DNA of 64,000 nucleotides from Dromaius novaehollandiae (taxonomy: Eukaryota > Chordata > Aves > Casuariiformes > Dromaiidae), in assembly GCF_036370855.1 (NCBI RefSeq), contig NC_088099.1, forward strand, positions 137,123,017 to 137,187,016, in the 5' to 3' direction. The notes under the pieces were generated by a model. It was not told the DNA's origin, did no database searches, and saw only the letters and a list, made by a program, of their open reading frames with translations. Made by a program: the position numbers and the translations under genes. Positions 13,668 to 25,512 of this stretch are shown one piece after another. Each line of letters starts with the position of its first letter. Within the stretch, counting starts at the first letter, position 1.

Positions 13668-15205
13668 AACTGCTTGCCTATGGAATATGTCCTTGTCTTT
13701 GATCTATAGTAGTTTAAGTGTGTAGACTTTTTCATCTTTCTCCCCAAAACAATTTTAAAATACATGAGATGACTGTGGAGGCTCCAGAGAGTTCAGAACC
13801 TGTGCATTCTCCTGCAGCAGTGTTGTTATTTATGATCTGTTTTTATTGTCAAGAGGGAAATGCCATGGGAGACGCGTGCTCTAGAGGGCAGAACTGCAGA
13901 AAAGTGCTGGGACTCGTGCATCTTCTGCATGCACCCGTCCTGCCACGACTGCAGGCATTTCATGTGCTTCTGCCCCATCCCCCCCTCATCCCCCATCTCA
14001 CAGGTGTCAGGTAGTACGATGCAGACACATCCGAGTGACTCTTTGTGAAGCCAGTGTGTGTCTGGCTGGGCTTACTAGGCATCTGTTCTGCTGGATCCAA
14101 GCTGGTCTGTGCCAAGCCACCTGTGGTCTTGCACTGCCCAACCTAGTAGTCCTGTTAAAATGAATAGGATGGAAACCTAAAGTAGTCTCAGGTTGCTGGT
14201 ATGCGTCCAGCAGGGCTTGTTGGTTGAACTGGTTTTAGGATTGGAATAAGTACTCAAGTTGATAAATCCAGCTGGATTGGAGCATCTAAGGCTCTTTTGC
14301 TTAACCATAAGGGCTGCAGGCAATGAAGCTGCTCTAAGCGGCCATCACCTGCAGCTGTTTTAAGCTGCCACTACAGTAACTGTGACACTGAGGGTGTCAA
14401 CGTGGGCTTTATTTTTTTTCTATTGACCAGATGTTTGGCTTGCAGGGGGAAATGCAAGTGAGCAACGGATAAGCTTCTTGGGCCTGGAGCCTTTCTTCTC
14501 CTCCTTCCTTGCTTAAAAAAAAGAATCATGTCTTGCAAGAAATCAAAGGTAGATACAACTTAAGAAAATATTATGCTGATAACAGGCGTATTCATTACCT
14601 TTTGGAGTAGATAGGTTTTGCAGTCCATTGCTGTTTTCTTGCTGATCTCTGTTTTTTTGAGTATGTGATTCTACCATCTAGCAGAACTTGTAACTATCAC
14701 CAAGAGTAGTAAGCGCTGGTTCCCAAATCCATTCATGTCAGTAGGAATCTTTGTGCTGATTATAGTAGACCATGAGTCAGAAGCAACTTGGATGCGTTGA
14801 CTTTTAACATTATGCAATGGCCTTTCTCATAAACCACTTCAAAAGGAAATATAGAAAGCTGAAGCCTGAAGAGTCAAAGAATGAGAAACAAAGCAAGTCT
14901 CTGGTATTACCTTGTTAACTGACGAGATGGCACTTCAAGAATACTTCCTTGTAGATTCACAGTGAAAAGAAAGTGAAGATACTGGACTCAAAGTTGTAGC
15001 ACTCCAAGATAATGTGGACTATGATTCATATGTATTGTTATGAAAGTGAGAATAAAATAAAGGAACTGAATGTTCTCATTTCAATTCCCTTGTTAGATGA
15101 ATGGGCAAATGGTTGTGTGAATAAAGGACGGTATTAGAAGAGAAATGCAATAAAACATCAGATCTCTCTTTAGCTGAGCCTACCTTTTTATCTTCAGGTA
15201 GTCAC

Positions 15206-15280
15206 AAAAAAAAAAAAAAAAAAAAAAAAGTGAGGTCATGCTTTACAATTGTTTTCTTTTTTTTTTTCTTTTTTTCCCTT
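15206..15280. repeat. Poly-A tract followed by T-rich tract
   Basis: An uninterrupted run of 24 A residues (15206-15229) is followed 20 bases later by a T-rich stretch (15251-15280). The A run could be the tail of an old retroposed sequence. However, the nearest AATAAA is about 60 bases upstream and no source transcript is recognisable. Confidence 0.8.
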
Positions 15281-16128
15281 CCTTTGTTCTAAAGGAGGTA
15301 TTGGCAGGTACAAAGACTAGAGAAGTTTTTCAATTTTCAATTCTTTTCTATCTTAGTGGTTATTAGGAGGTATTCATTTTATGAAGGATTTCTTCTTTCT
15401 TATGTGATAGTACCAGGCTTTGGAATTTATAGTGCCCTGGCACAATTCATTTCACAGATCTACACGAGTAGGCATTTAAGACCTTAATAAAAATAAGTCC
15501 TGTCCTTGCCTGAGTGACTGGTGTTCTGTCTTAGCATTAATTGCACTTGGAGCAGTGAGAGGGCTTAGGAAGGACACATCTTTGAAGCTGCTCAAGGATG
15601 CTGACAAGAGTTAGATATTTCTGGTCATCTGCAGGTGACAAATGAACTTTCGTCTTGGAAAACTGGCCCATTAGAAGCCATGGAGCAGCTACTGGCAGAC
15701 CCTATGCTTGCTTTTCTGGTGTTCATCAAATCTAGGCAGAGAGGTCCTGTGGCTCCTGAGAGTTGTTACTGTGACTATGTCCAAGCTCCTGACTGTGATT
15801 TGGGTCTGAAAAGTGTGAGCGGGTGCCCTGGCCTCCTGAATCAGGAGGGAGCTGTGGAGTAGATTGCTCAGATCTCTTCTCCTGAGGACTGCGGGATTTT
15901 CCTTGGTACCTAGCTATTAAAGCAGCTACTTAAACCACCTGGCTTAAAAGAAAGTGGAGGCTCTGAATGTGAATGACAGTGTTTCAGACCGCTCCTTATC
16001 TGTGTGTGTCTGGCTGTGAGTACCAGGCACTTCCTTCAAGGACACTGATCTCTGTGCTGCCTGCTTTGTTGGCCATTAATCAAGGAATCATGACAAATAC
16101 TCTGATATGTCTATTTGAATGAATATCT

Positions 16129-16148
16129 AAAAAAAAAGGGGGGGGGGG
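16129..16148. repeat. A9-G11 homopolymer junction
   Basis: Nine A residues run directly into eleven G residues. A slippage-prone homopolymer pair; the G run could form G-rich structure on the plus strand. Confidence 0.85.
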
Positions 16149-17410
16149 TGGAAGCATGTACAAAGCATGCTGGCTAGTTAGCCTTAGTAAAACTCTATTA
16201 ACCTAAATGCTTGATGTACATTTTTTAACTTTCTGATTTTTATAAAGATGAAATATAACAAACTCTGTGAAAGAAATTCCAGGATCATGATAATGCTTTT
16301 TTTCCATCAGGTATATATTTCACTGAATATCTTCCAACCTATCATCTTTGTAAAACCCTGGAGTTAAATGTGCAAACCTGTAGTTATTCACATATTTTTA
16401 AAAATAGGATAAATACTTCTGAAAGGTTAAAGAAATATTTAATGTAATTATGCAGAGCAGTTTTGAGAGAACTTAGTTTAACAACTGTTTTTCTTAAGTT
16501 TTAGCAGTGGCAACACACTACTTACCACAAAGATGTTTTATTCTGATAATTCCATGCTTCTTGGATTATAAAAAAGAACAAAACTTTTTTTTATGCAAGA
16601 ACCATGAAGAATCTGCTCAAGAAAAATCTATAAAAACAACTTTCAAATTCCTTAGAGCAGTGGATATCTGTAAGCCCACAGGACACCGTATGTGGACAAA
16701 AAAGCAGGGACTTTGAACAACTGCTACTAATGAATAGAAAGAGTAGGGTAGGGCTGCAAATGCTGATGCATGGGAAGAGGAATTCCATAAAATTCCTAAA
16801 GCAAAAACAAATGGATCTTCTGGACAGAAGTCTTTCAGCTGTAGCATATAAAGGTAGCTGGCAAATTTGGTTACAATGGAAAGTGATTCAGATATGAGGG
16901 AGAGAAACTGGGGAACATTAGAATAGTTTCTCTTTAAATCTTAGCAAGAATTCTTAATGTTTCACATTAGATGCAATCTTAAAAATGCATTGAAAATGCT
17001 AGAAAAGGCTTAATATTCCAGTTTATTTGGGTAAACGCAAACTTTCACTTTTTTTGAAAGTGAATTCCACAGCAGCTGAGAGTCCCTCGTCTCCAGCAGT
17101 ATTTACTTTCCATGAGTTTTGTCATTACTGCTAAGGATCACAACTGCTTTGGAAGTGCTTACATCTTAATCTGCCTCTTAAAGGTCTAAACTTGCTAAGA
17201 ATTTTGAAGCTCCAGCTAGGAGCTTAGCATTCATTTGATACTCAGTGTATAATAAGGGAAGGTATTCAGGTTAACTTCATTATGTTTTGTGTCATTCAGG
17301 ATTCTCTTATTCCCAAGTGTGTTGCAGCAATTTGGCCAAGAAATCACGAATTGATTTTTTTTCTTTTTGGCCATTTCATTTCCTAGTGGAATAAAATGTA
17401 ATTCGGGGCA

Positions 17411-17452
17411 GGGGGGTTGTTGTTGTTTTGGGGTTTTGTTGTTTGTTTGTTT
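17411..17452. repeat. GTT/GTTT-rich simple repeat
   Basis: Low-complexity G/T tract of repeated TTG and TTTG units following a run of six G residues. Confidence 0.75.
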
Positions 17453-19149
17453 AAATGCTGAAGGGATTAAGAGTACTATCCTGGGCCTGATATTGTGAGG
17501 TAGGCTTTTCCTATCAGCAACAGGCAAATTTTTAGATGGAGCTTGTGGCTAGAAGAAACACCTGTGCCCTTTTGAAGGTAGTTTCTGACTGCTTCTCAGT
17601 CCAGTAGCTGCTCATACTCTGCCTTTCTGAGAGCTGAAGTATGCAGCAATACACTTGCTATTTAAGAGCTGCATACCTTGGGGGAAACCTGCACGATTCA
17701 GGTAACAGTGTCAGGAATCCCTCCCTGGGGAGAGCAAAGAGCTGCTGAACAGGATGCAGAGAGACTGGAGCTCTGTGGCTTTGTGGTGCTCCCTTGATGA
17801 GATCCTGTGCGGCACATGTGTGCCACAAGATGCATGTGATGAGCAGTGGCCCAGAACTGTGCTTATTCCCCCTTGCCTTGGGGAGGGAGGAGGAGAAACA
17901 CCCTGACAGGCTTGTTAGGTCAATTTTATTTGCTGCTGGGATTCAGCTACCCACTTGCAGAAAGCATGAGCTAAAGCACTTGAACAAGCACAGTTCAACA
18001 AACTTTGAACACAGATACAGCCTCTTGAAATCAAGGCTTACTAAATGAGTTAGATACAAGACATATCTACATAAAATGTAATCTGTTGTAGAGAAAAAGA
18101 TCCTGTGTTTTCCACGAGCTTTATCCTGATATGATGAAGATATTAATATCTTCAAGAAGATAATGATAAAAGGCAACAGTAGTGCTGCTAAGATCCCAAG
18201 ATACAGCTATCAAGTAACATCTGCCAAAAAAGGGACTTGCTTCATTACCTTCAAGCCTCTCCATTGCTCATTAGGTCTCACCAGATGGGGATTCAGTGTT
18301 TGGAAGCCAGTCATCCTCTGTGAAGCAGTTTGTTCATGACACTGATGAACAATTACCAGCCCATACAGTTGGGACTTGTATGCTGCTCATTTCAACTGAG
18401 TACCAGTACAGGGCACAACTTTAACAGCTGATGGTGAGGAGAGTTGAAGTGTAAAAGGCTGGTTTGGCTGTCTACGTGAATGAGATTGAACACTTTCCTG
18501 TAATTTAATTATATTTTTTCATATAATAAAATCTATTGTTATAATCCTTGATAGAGTTTTACTAATATCTTTTCCTAATTTTTAAATTTTACTTTATACA
18601 TAATTATATTTTTTTAGTGTTTTTAAATATAAAATACTGTTCCAACCCATCCAGTGGGCCACTTCTGTGCGTAATAACTGTTGTGTTTCTGCTGGCTGAT
18701 AAATATCTAATGGTTTGTTAGAAAACTAATTGTCAGTTTAATCAGGTGAGTGACAATAACAACTCATTTAAATATTTGCAATATCACCTGCAAAAGCAGT
18801 TGTAACCACAATTCATTTTAATCCTACGTGTAGTCTAAGAATACAAATACGTAGCAAACCCATGGAAACACGTGCCCAAGCTCTATTTTTTTTTCCTCCT
18901 GTTGTTCATGATCTTATAAACAAAATGAAACAGAACATTTTTTTCTAGGTCATGTGAATCATCCATCTGTGGAGCACTGTATTGCTGTCTCTATGGAGCA
19001 TCAAACTGGAAATACAGTGTGTTAAATCACTAAATCTAAGGCAGTAAAAGTGATTAAAACCATTGTATGGTAATTTGAGCCAGAGATCTTTTCTTCTTCT
19101 ACACCTTTCAATTTTAATACTGTTTAGGCAAATGGGGGAAGGATACAAG

Positions 19150-19190
19150 CATGTGCACACACGCATACATGTGTACACACACATGCACAT
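19150..19190. repeat. CA-rich degenerate microsatellite
   Basis: Interrupted CA/CATG units (ACACAC, CATACATG, ACACACACATG). Looks like an old (CA)n repeat decayed by substitutions. Confidence 0.7.
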
Positions 19191-20184
19191 TTGTAACTTA
19201 TGGTAGAAGCTGCAAAAAAAGGCAGCTAAAATCATTTTCTTTCAACAATGATGATACTCATATCTCATGACCAGATGCTGAGGTCTTTGCTAAATTCTCA
19301 GGGGATTAGATTCCCAATGACTGCAACTGGAAAATGACTCTAAGACATCAGAACGTAAGACCAGGAAGTGGTAAGCTTTTTCATGAAAATGTAGAAATTA
19401 CATAATTGTTAGTTTAGCTTTGGGACATATTACCAAATAGTATGCATCATTAACTGCTGCAGGACACTGAGAACTTAAGGGCTTTGCTTGGCTCTAGTGA
19501 AAGAAATGGAGGAGACTGTACCAAAAGTCATCTTATCCTTTCACTGTGCGATTGAGCAAAAGTGTGTTACAACAGCAGAGGGCTTTGTGCACTCCTTTCT
19601 GTTCCCTTTCAATACAATTTATATTTCAATTCACTGCTTAGGATAAGTAGGGTAGAGAAAGTATTCCCTTCTCTTAAAGTACTTTCGAGAAGTGAGGCCA
19701 GTTTATGAAAAATTAAGCTGCCAGCTCCCTTTTTGTTCTGCCAAGTTGCTTGGAGATTCTAGGCTAAGCACCTTTCTTCGTAATTCTAGTCTGGATACCT
19801 TCTCACTTAACCAACGCTGGTATTTTTGCTTTTGAAGAACAGGCTTTGTGATCCAAAGGGGGAAAAAACAGAATCTGTACTTAAGGTGATGGTAATATTA
19901 AAAATAATAGTAATAATAATTGCATATATGTATGCATATCATTGCATGTATAATAGTTTTCCTTCAAGGGACTCTAAGATGAACCCGTGTTTTCAATTTA
20001 AAGTGTCTGGGGACCACAGAGCTTTTAGGGACCACATCTTTCCAATGAAGTTTTATCCTTACTTGTTCATCATTGTACAAACAGGGTATTTCTGTATGGT
20101 TGGCTATTACATATATATGGATACAAGTGCATGGAAACAGTTTAAAAAGTAATGTTAGAGCTAAGTCTAAATAATGTGGCCCTG

Positions 20185-20214
20185 AAAAAAAATATATATA
20201 TATATATTTTTTTT
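20185..20214. repeat. Perfect A8-(TA)7-T8 palindrome
   Basis: Eight A residues, seven TA units and eight T residues form a perfect 30-base self-complementary tract. It is a simple-repeat palindrome able to extrude as a cruciform or hairpin. Confidence 0.9.
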
Positions 20215-23200
20215 CCAGAAACATGATAGAATTTTTTTCTTTGGTTCAGACATTAAGGTAGCTCAGGAGATCCCACACCTTCTTTGAAGTTTCAAGATCA
20301 TTACAATTCTTAGTATGCATGTAACAGTAAAAGAAGTGCCTCGCTCAATGAACATCAGAAGCAATCCTTATCTCTTTTGCAACTAAGGTAACAAGCATCA
20401 GTAGTAAAAATTAGTGTAATTTACAAGTATAGAAAAAAACATTCTGAAATGAAGAAGACATGGGAAAGAAGATAGTGCAATCATTTTGATACACACAATT
20501 GTGAAATTAAAAGTGTAATATTGACAGTCATTGAAGAGACTTGGCAAGCTTTGCATTACCTTGGAGTGGTCAAGAGACCCATGTTTGACAACTAGTGGAA
20601 CATAGTAGTTAATTGCTGAAAATTCCCTCACTCTGCTTTTCATAAATTAATCAAGAACTGTGTATAATTGCCCTTCATGTTTGGCATGTTTTCTAACTGA
20701 CATGTCTTTTTGCATTGTGCTAATGAAGTGTGGGGGAGTGCATCTTTCAGTGCACCTGCTTCTGAGCAAATTATAACCTCGTAATGTTTCCAAAACAGCA
20801 CGATGACAGCTCTTCTGCTGTAATGAGGGAGTGTAGTGAATCAAGTCTCTGTCTCAAGAGGATAGAAGGACTCATTTAGTGATAAAAACTAAGACTTACA
20901 GCGATGTCGTTTTAAGGATGCCATTACTTCAAGCCATAAGCTGACTTCCATGAGCATCATGAAGCAGGACATGTTTTTCAAAGCAAGAAGCTATATTATA
21001 GTATATTGGCAAGGTGCATTGTTTTGGTTTCTTCTGCACTTGTATTCTTTACCTTTCCTTGTGCTGAGGGATGAGATCTTGCTGCAAAATTGCCTGTGTA
21101 GACCTGATTGTGAGACTGAGGCCAAAAATAGGGGTAAATACAATGTTCTCCTGTATCAGTGGATGGATAAGAATTTCAGTGGACTCTTCATTTCTGCCCA
21201 AAATACCAAATGTGTATTCCACCATGTTTTCTAAAGAAGTCTATACTTTTAGTAGTGGCAGAAGTACTTTTTTTGTGTGCTCAGTAGTAAAAGGATAGTT
21301 TATAAATGGGAACAGGAAACCTCAACAAGCTTTTGACCTAGACTTATTCATTTTCACTGATAGCTTTATTTACTATTTTTCCTTTGTCAAGTTGAGAGGC
21401 ATGTCTCAGTATCAATGCAAGGCATGCTGCCAAACAGTGCCCTTTTGCTGATCACAGGGCTCTGATGCATTTATCCTGTCTTGAGTTGTCTTTTATTTTT
21501 AGAAAATTGATATACAGTTTACAATTGATATACATTTACATTGATTTACATGCAGTTGGCCAATTCAATCAGCTGACTTGGGACTGTGAATTTTAAATCT
21601 TGCTGACTTCAGAAATCATTTAAAATTTATCTAATTCATTTGTGTAATTTTGAAAGCTGGACCTCACGTACAGCAGAGAGATCTTACTTGCACTTTTATA
21701 AAACTGGAGCATCAGTATTTCTGTGCTTAACTTACTTTTATTGAAAGACCTTACCTAAAATACCCATTTGGCAGCACTCAGCTCCCATTCCAAGTTAGAT
21801 AAAACTTTTTTCTGAGCACTGTTAATTTCAAACATGGTCTTCCTTGGGAAATGTGAAGGAAGAACGCTGTTCGTGCTTCCCACCTGCCTCTGCATGCCTG
21901 TACTTGAGCCAAAAGTCATCTTAAAATTCTTTTGAACAATTAGTTAAATATTTTAAATCAATTTTTGTTATGAAATAAAATGTATTTTGATTAAAATGCA
22001 GGCTTTGAACTTGGGCAGTTTTTACTAACAATTTTTGACACTTGTCTTTTCTTCTCCCCATGTCTAGAATGTTGCATGTGTAATTTAGTGTGCCCAAACA
22101 CTGGCCCTACTTATTGCCTATAAATACCAGCCCATTAGGAATGTGTCTGAGGTGTAGCTTTTTAATGGTTGCATAATGTTCTTGGCCCTGGAGTTAATGG
22201 AATAGTAAACAACTTTTTGGTTGCAAAGGCAGTGGAACGGAAGTGTTCATCCATAAAATCAGTTTATTGTTCGATATATCGCTATTTCATGACAAGCAAA
22301 ATAATTTGCATGTACTTGCATACAAACGTGAATTCTTTCTCACCTCATTCATATCAATATTTTTGAAGGGGTTAGGCAGAATAAGATGAGCAGGATTTGG
22401 CTCTGTACACTCACTGCATAAAGAACAGTAAAGGTCTGTCACCAGAACCTCTTTATGAAATTACAGGTAGTGCCAGTAGAGATGTGAATTGGACAAACTT
22501 TGATAAAAGCAGATGTTGCCTTTCCCATATGTAGAATATGGAGGGGAAAGAAAAAAAACAAAAAACAAACAACTCCCCCCCCACAAGGCAGGTACAGCAT
22601 ATGAGTAGGAAGTAGATAAATATACAGTACTTTAGGAAAAATCCATGGATGGTTTATAAGAAGAACTCAATGATATTTATTGGTTTTGTGCCATATCTTA
22701 ATTATATTGCTGAAAAGTTAAAAAGAACTGTAAAATGAGCACAGTGAAAAGGTGGATCTGCTGAAGGGATCACTCCAGTGAAGGCAGAAGTTGAAAGGAG
22801 GAAAGACTGGACTTACTTGCCCTTTAAATTACTATAACCTAACCAAAAGAACAACCTCAACTTCTTCCAAGCAGTAACTCCATCAGAAAAATGTTTACAA
22901 ACTGTCCCTATTTCTTTGTGAAGTACCAGCCTTGGACTAGTCAAAAGATGGTTAACCAAGGCCAGATACTCTGAACATTAGTAGCAATGAATTATTAATT
23001 CTAATTAATCCTAGTAGGACAGTAGTATACCTAAGTAAGTATGCTTAATTTGAGAAGTGATTATGTAAACTGGCTCCAAATAATAAGGCAGGATCCTATT
23101 AAATACAGAAAACTGGAAAATGTATCTGGAAAGGAATTTAAAAGCATAGATAGTAGGTACATCAATAATGACAAATATTTTGGGGATCCAATGCATGTAT

Positions 23201-23239
23201 TTATTTATTTTTAATGACTATAGCTTATTGTCCTGGAAA

Positions 23240-24400
23240 CCAGTCCAAGTCTCTGTTTCTATAAAGTTTGACTCCAGTGGTTTGAAGACTGCCTGGTCTA
23301 GGTCATCTCTAATAGACGTTCATCTAATCTTTTGTCCTAAAAACTTCTAGCAGTGAATATCCCACAAGATCTTCAGGCATTCTATTCCAGAAAAATTAGA
23401 TATTTCTACAGGTTTATTAGGTCCTTCCTCAGGCTTCTCTTTAAACTAATTATTCCTAATTTTCCCAGTATTTTCTTATAGGTCATATTTTCTGGATCAC
23501 AATCTACATCGTATTCTGCCCCTGCCCCAGACTTTCTCTGTCTTGGACCACAATATTTTTGAAGTTTTAACATTATCAGTTGAAGCTTTAATTGGTACAG
23601 AATGAAGAATTAATTTCTATGTCTCATGTAAAACATTCCAGTTTAAAGATCTGTGATATTCATTCATTTATTTATTTCTTTTTTACAGTAGTATGACCTC
23701 TTGACCCATTTTCAGTTTGATCTGTTCTAACACTCTGGCTCTGGTAAAACTACAGCTGTTTGTTCCTGATCTTGTACTTGTGCAGTCAATTATTTTTAAT
23801 AAGATTTAGTACTCTGCACTCACCGTCATTTTATTTCACTCTCTTCAGACCATTTCTGTACTATGTTGAAGTCACTTTGCATTTGAACCTTTCTTCCAAA
23901 ATTCATGCTGATGTTATGCAGATTTAATAAGTTTATGCTGTACAATATGTGATCAAGGTAAGAGATCTGCTCCTGGTTTAGGGTATGGTATTGGCTCTAC
24001 AACAATCTTGTTTAAAAGTTTAAAGATAAGATTATACATAGCCCAATCTGAGAGTTGATGGTAGTCCAGGTCCAAAAAGCTGGGAAACTTCTTATCTGAA
24101 TCATTAAGCTACTTGATGCCTCTACTTAGCCATTGGCAATTTCACTAGTTTTGTTAGAAAATTTTCTAACCACTTTCAGATCCACTTTATGCTAATTTTA
24201 CTTAGTCCTATGGTTGCCTTATCAAATTCTGTACCATTTCAAAGTGTTTCCTCCTTCCATCCCATTTTTTCTCTCAATCCTACTTTAGTGATAACTTGCA
24301 ATTCACAAAGGAGATGGTTAGCACCATCTGAATCGGTGAAACTATATTTGACCAAATCAGCCTTTAGAATGGTTATTTTTTACAGGTCTCTTGCTTTTGA
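23240..24400 (-). mobile_element. Ancient CR1-type LINE fragment, minus strand
   Basis: Phrases in this stretch match, in the same order, the reverse-complemented 3' part of old sauropsid CR1 LINEs. These include GACGTTCATCTAATC near 23318, CTAAAAACTTCTAGCAGTGA near 23336, TATTCCAGAA near 23381, and TATAGGTCATATTTTCTGGA near 23478. The order implies a minus-strand insertion. From about 23600 to 24400 the resemblance is weaker but continues, for example GACCATTTCTGTACTATGTT near 23848. No reading frame survives. The 5' (higher-coordinate) limit is uncertain. The match comes from memory of the family, not from a search. Confidence 0.6.
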
Positions 24401-24593
24401 GCCATCTGTAAGGTTTTGAAAAAATCCCCCTTTCTCTATTAATTGGAATTTAAAGAGTTTGTGATACATAAATATGTCTAATGGTATAGTGAATTAGTTC
24501 ATTGGCTTGAAAGAAGTAGAGCCCAAGCAAGACGGGAATCAAATTATTCAGTAAAAGTAGTGATCTATTGGCTGCCAAGTCTTAGCAAGTGCG

Positions 24594-24609
24594 CTCTCTC
24601 TCTCTCTCT
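24594..24609. repeat. (CT)8 microsatellite
   Basis: Uninterrupted CT dinucleotide run followed by TTTCAG, which resembles a polypyrimidine/AG splice acceptor. No exon is recognisable downstream. Confidence 0.85.
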
Positions 24610-25434
24610 TTCAGTAGTCAGGAAGCACTTGAAAAATATATCTGTCTTAGGGAACTTCACAAAATAGTCTCTATCTGTGCAATCAACCTCCTTAGCTGAC
24701 AGCTTCATGTACAATGTTGAAAGTGGTTAGTGTAACTGATAAAAAGTGAGCTGCAAGACTACCTTCTGCAGTGGGAGCCTCATCAATTCTGCCAGTTCGT
24801 TATCTAGCTGTCGAAAAGAGACCCACTTTTGTGTGAAAATACCATTGCAGAACTGATATTCTCGATCAGACAAGATTATGTTTTTATGTATTCTTAGATC
24901 AACAAAATTGAAGACTTGCTTTGCAGTTGGGCATGGTTTTTAATACAAAATAGTTATGATATGAATGACAGTTGTGATATGAATGTTGAGATTTTTATTT
25001 TCTGCATGTTAGCAGCTTGCCTGTAATTGAAATATGAGTGAACAAGTCAACTGAGATAATCAAGGCTCAATTTAGTGAAATGAATTTTCAAAGAAATCTG
25101 TTCAGTTGGAAATGCCCCACAAAATACTTTGGGGAGAGAGGAGAGTGGAAGGAGAGTGAAATAGAATTACGCAGAACTTCATGGAGGTGAATTCCGTGTA
25201 CTGCAGTGAGAAGGGGACAAATAAGTGAATTCTGAAATTGGCAGACTTGTCAATTAGCATCCCTTAAAGCGATTTTTTTCCCTAGATTTTTACAGTGTCT
25301 GGGGAAAAGTAAGATTTTCTTCTGTTGGTGACAGAAGGCTTCAGTGTTCTGAAACAGTTAAGTGCAAAAAAAGCACACTTAGGTAAATTTAACTTATCTG
25401 TTTACTGTAGTGGTACTAAAATGGCAGCAGAGTA

Positions 25435-25512
25435 AAAAAAAAAAAAAAAGAATTTTCCTAGCAATTTAGAAGGTTTAATGGAGTAAAGTCCCTACTTCTT
25501 CTTCTTCTTCTT
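25435..25512. repeat. A15 tract and (CTT)n tract
   Basis: A run of 15 A residues (25435-25449) and a CTT trinucleotide repeat (25495-25512) flank about 45 bases of unique sequence. Simple low-complexity DNA. Confidence 0.8.

Larger units (their letters stand above)
8106..15205. other. Host non-coding DNA, no gene seen
   Basis: AT-rich sequence with only short overlapping ORFs on both strands (none above about 110 codons). It contains T-rich and GT-rich microsatellites at 9261-9317 and 13611-13667. The frame at 13860-14048 looks cysteine-rich but overlaps a 98-codon ORF in another frame and resembles no zinc-finger spacing I know. No exon, RNA gene or complete transposon was recognised. Confidence 0.55.
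15281..23239. other. Host non-coding DNA, no gene seen
   Basis: AT-rich sequence with short chance ORFs only (maximum about 108 codons, 19826-20152). Low-complexity features are A9G11 at 16129-16148, a GTT-rich tract at 17411-17452, a CA-rich tract at 19150-19190 and a palindromic A/TA/T tract at 20185-20214. The segment 18480-18830 is very AT-rich with several TAAT and ATTTA motifs and could be a conserved non-coding element, but this is only an impression. Confidence 0.55.

Noticed and set aside
13860..14048. Cys-rich ORF as a zinc-binding protein
   Set aside because: Cys and His spacing fits no known finger and the frame overlaps a longer one. No homologue was recognised.
24594..24616. 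Polypyrimidine-AG as a splice acceptor of a host exon
   Set aside because: It is a (CT)n microsatellite; no open exon with a donor follows.
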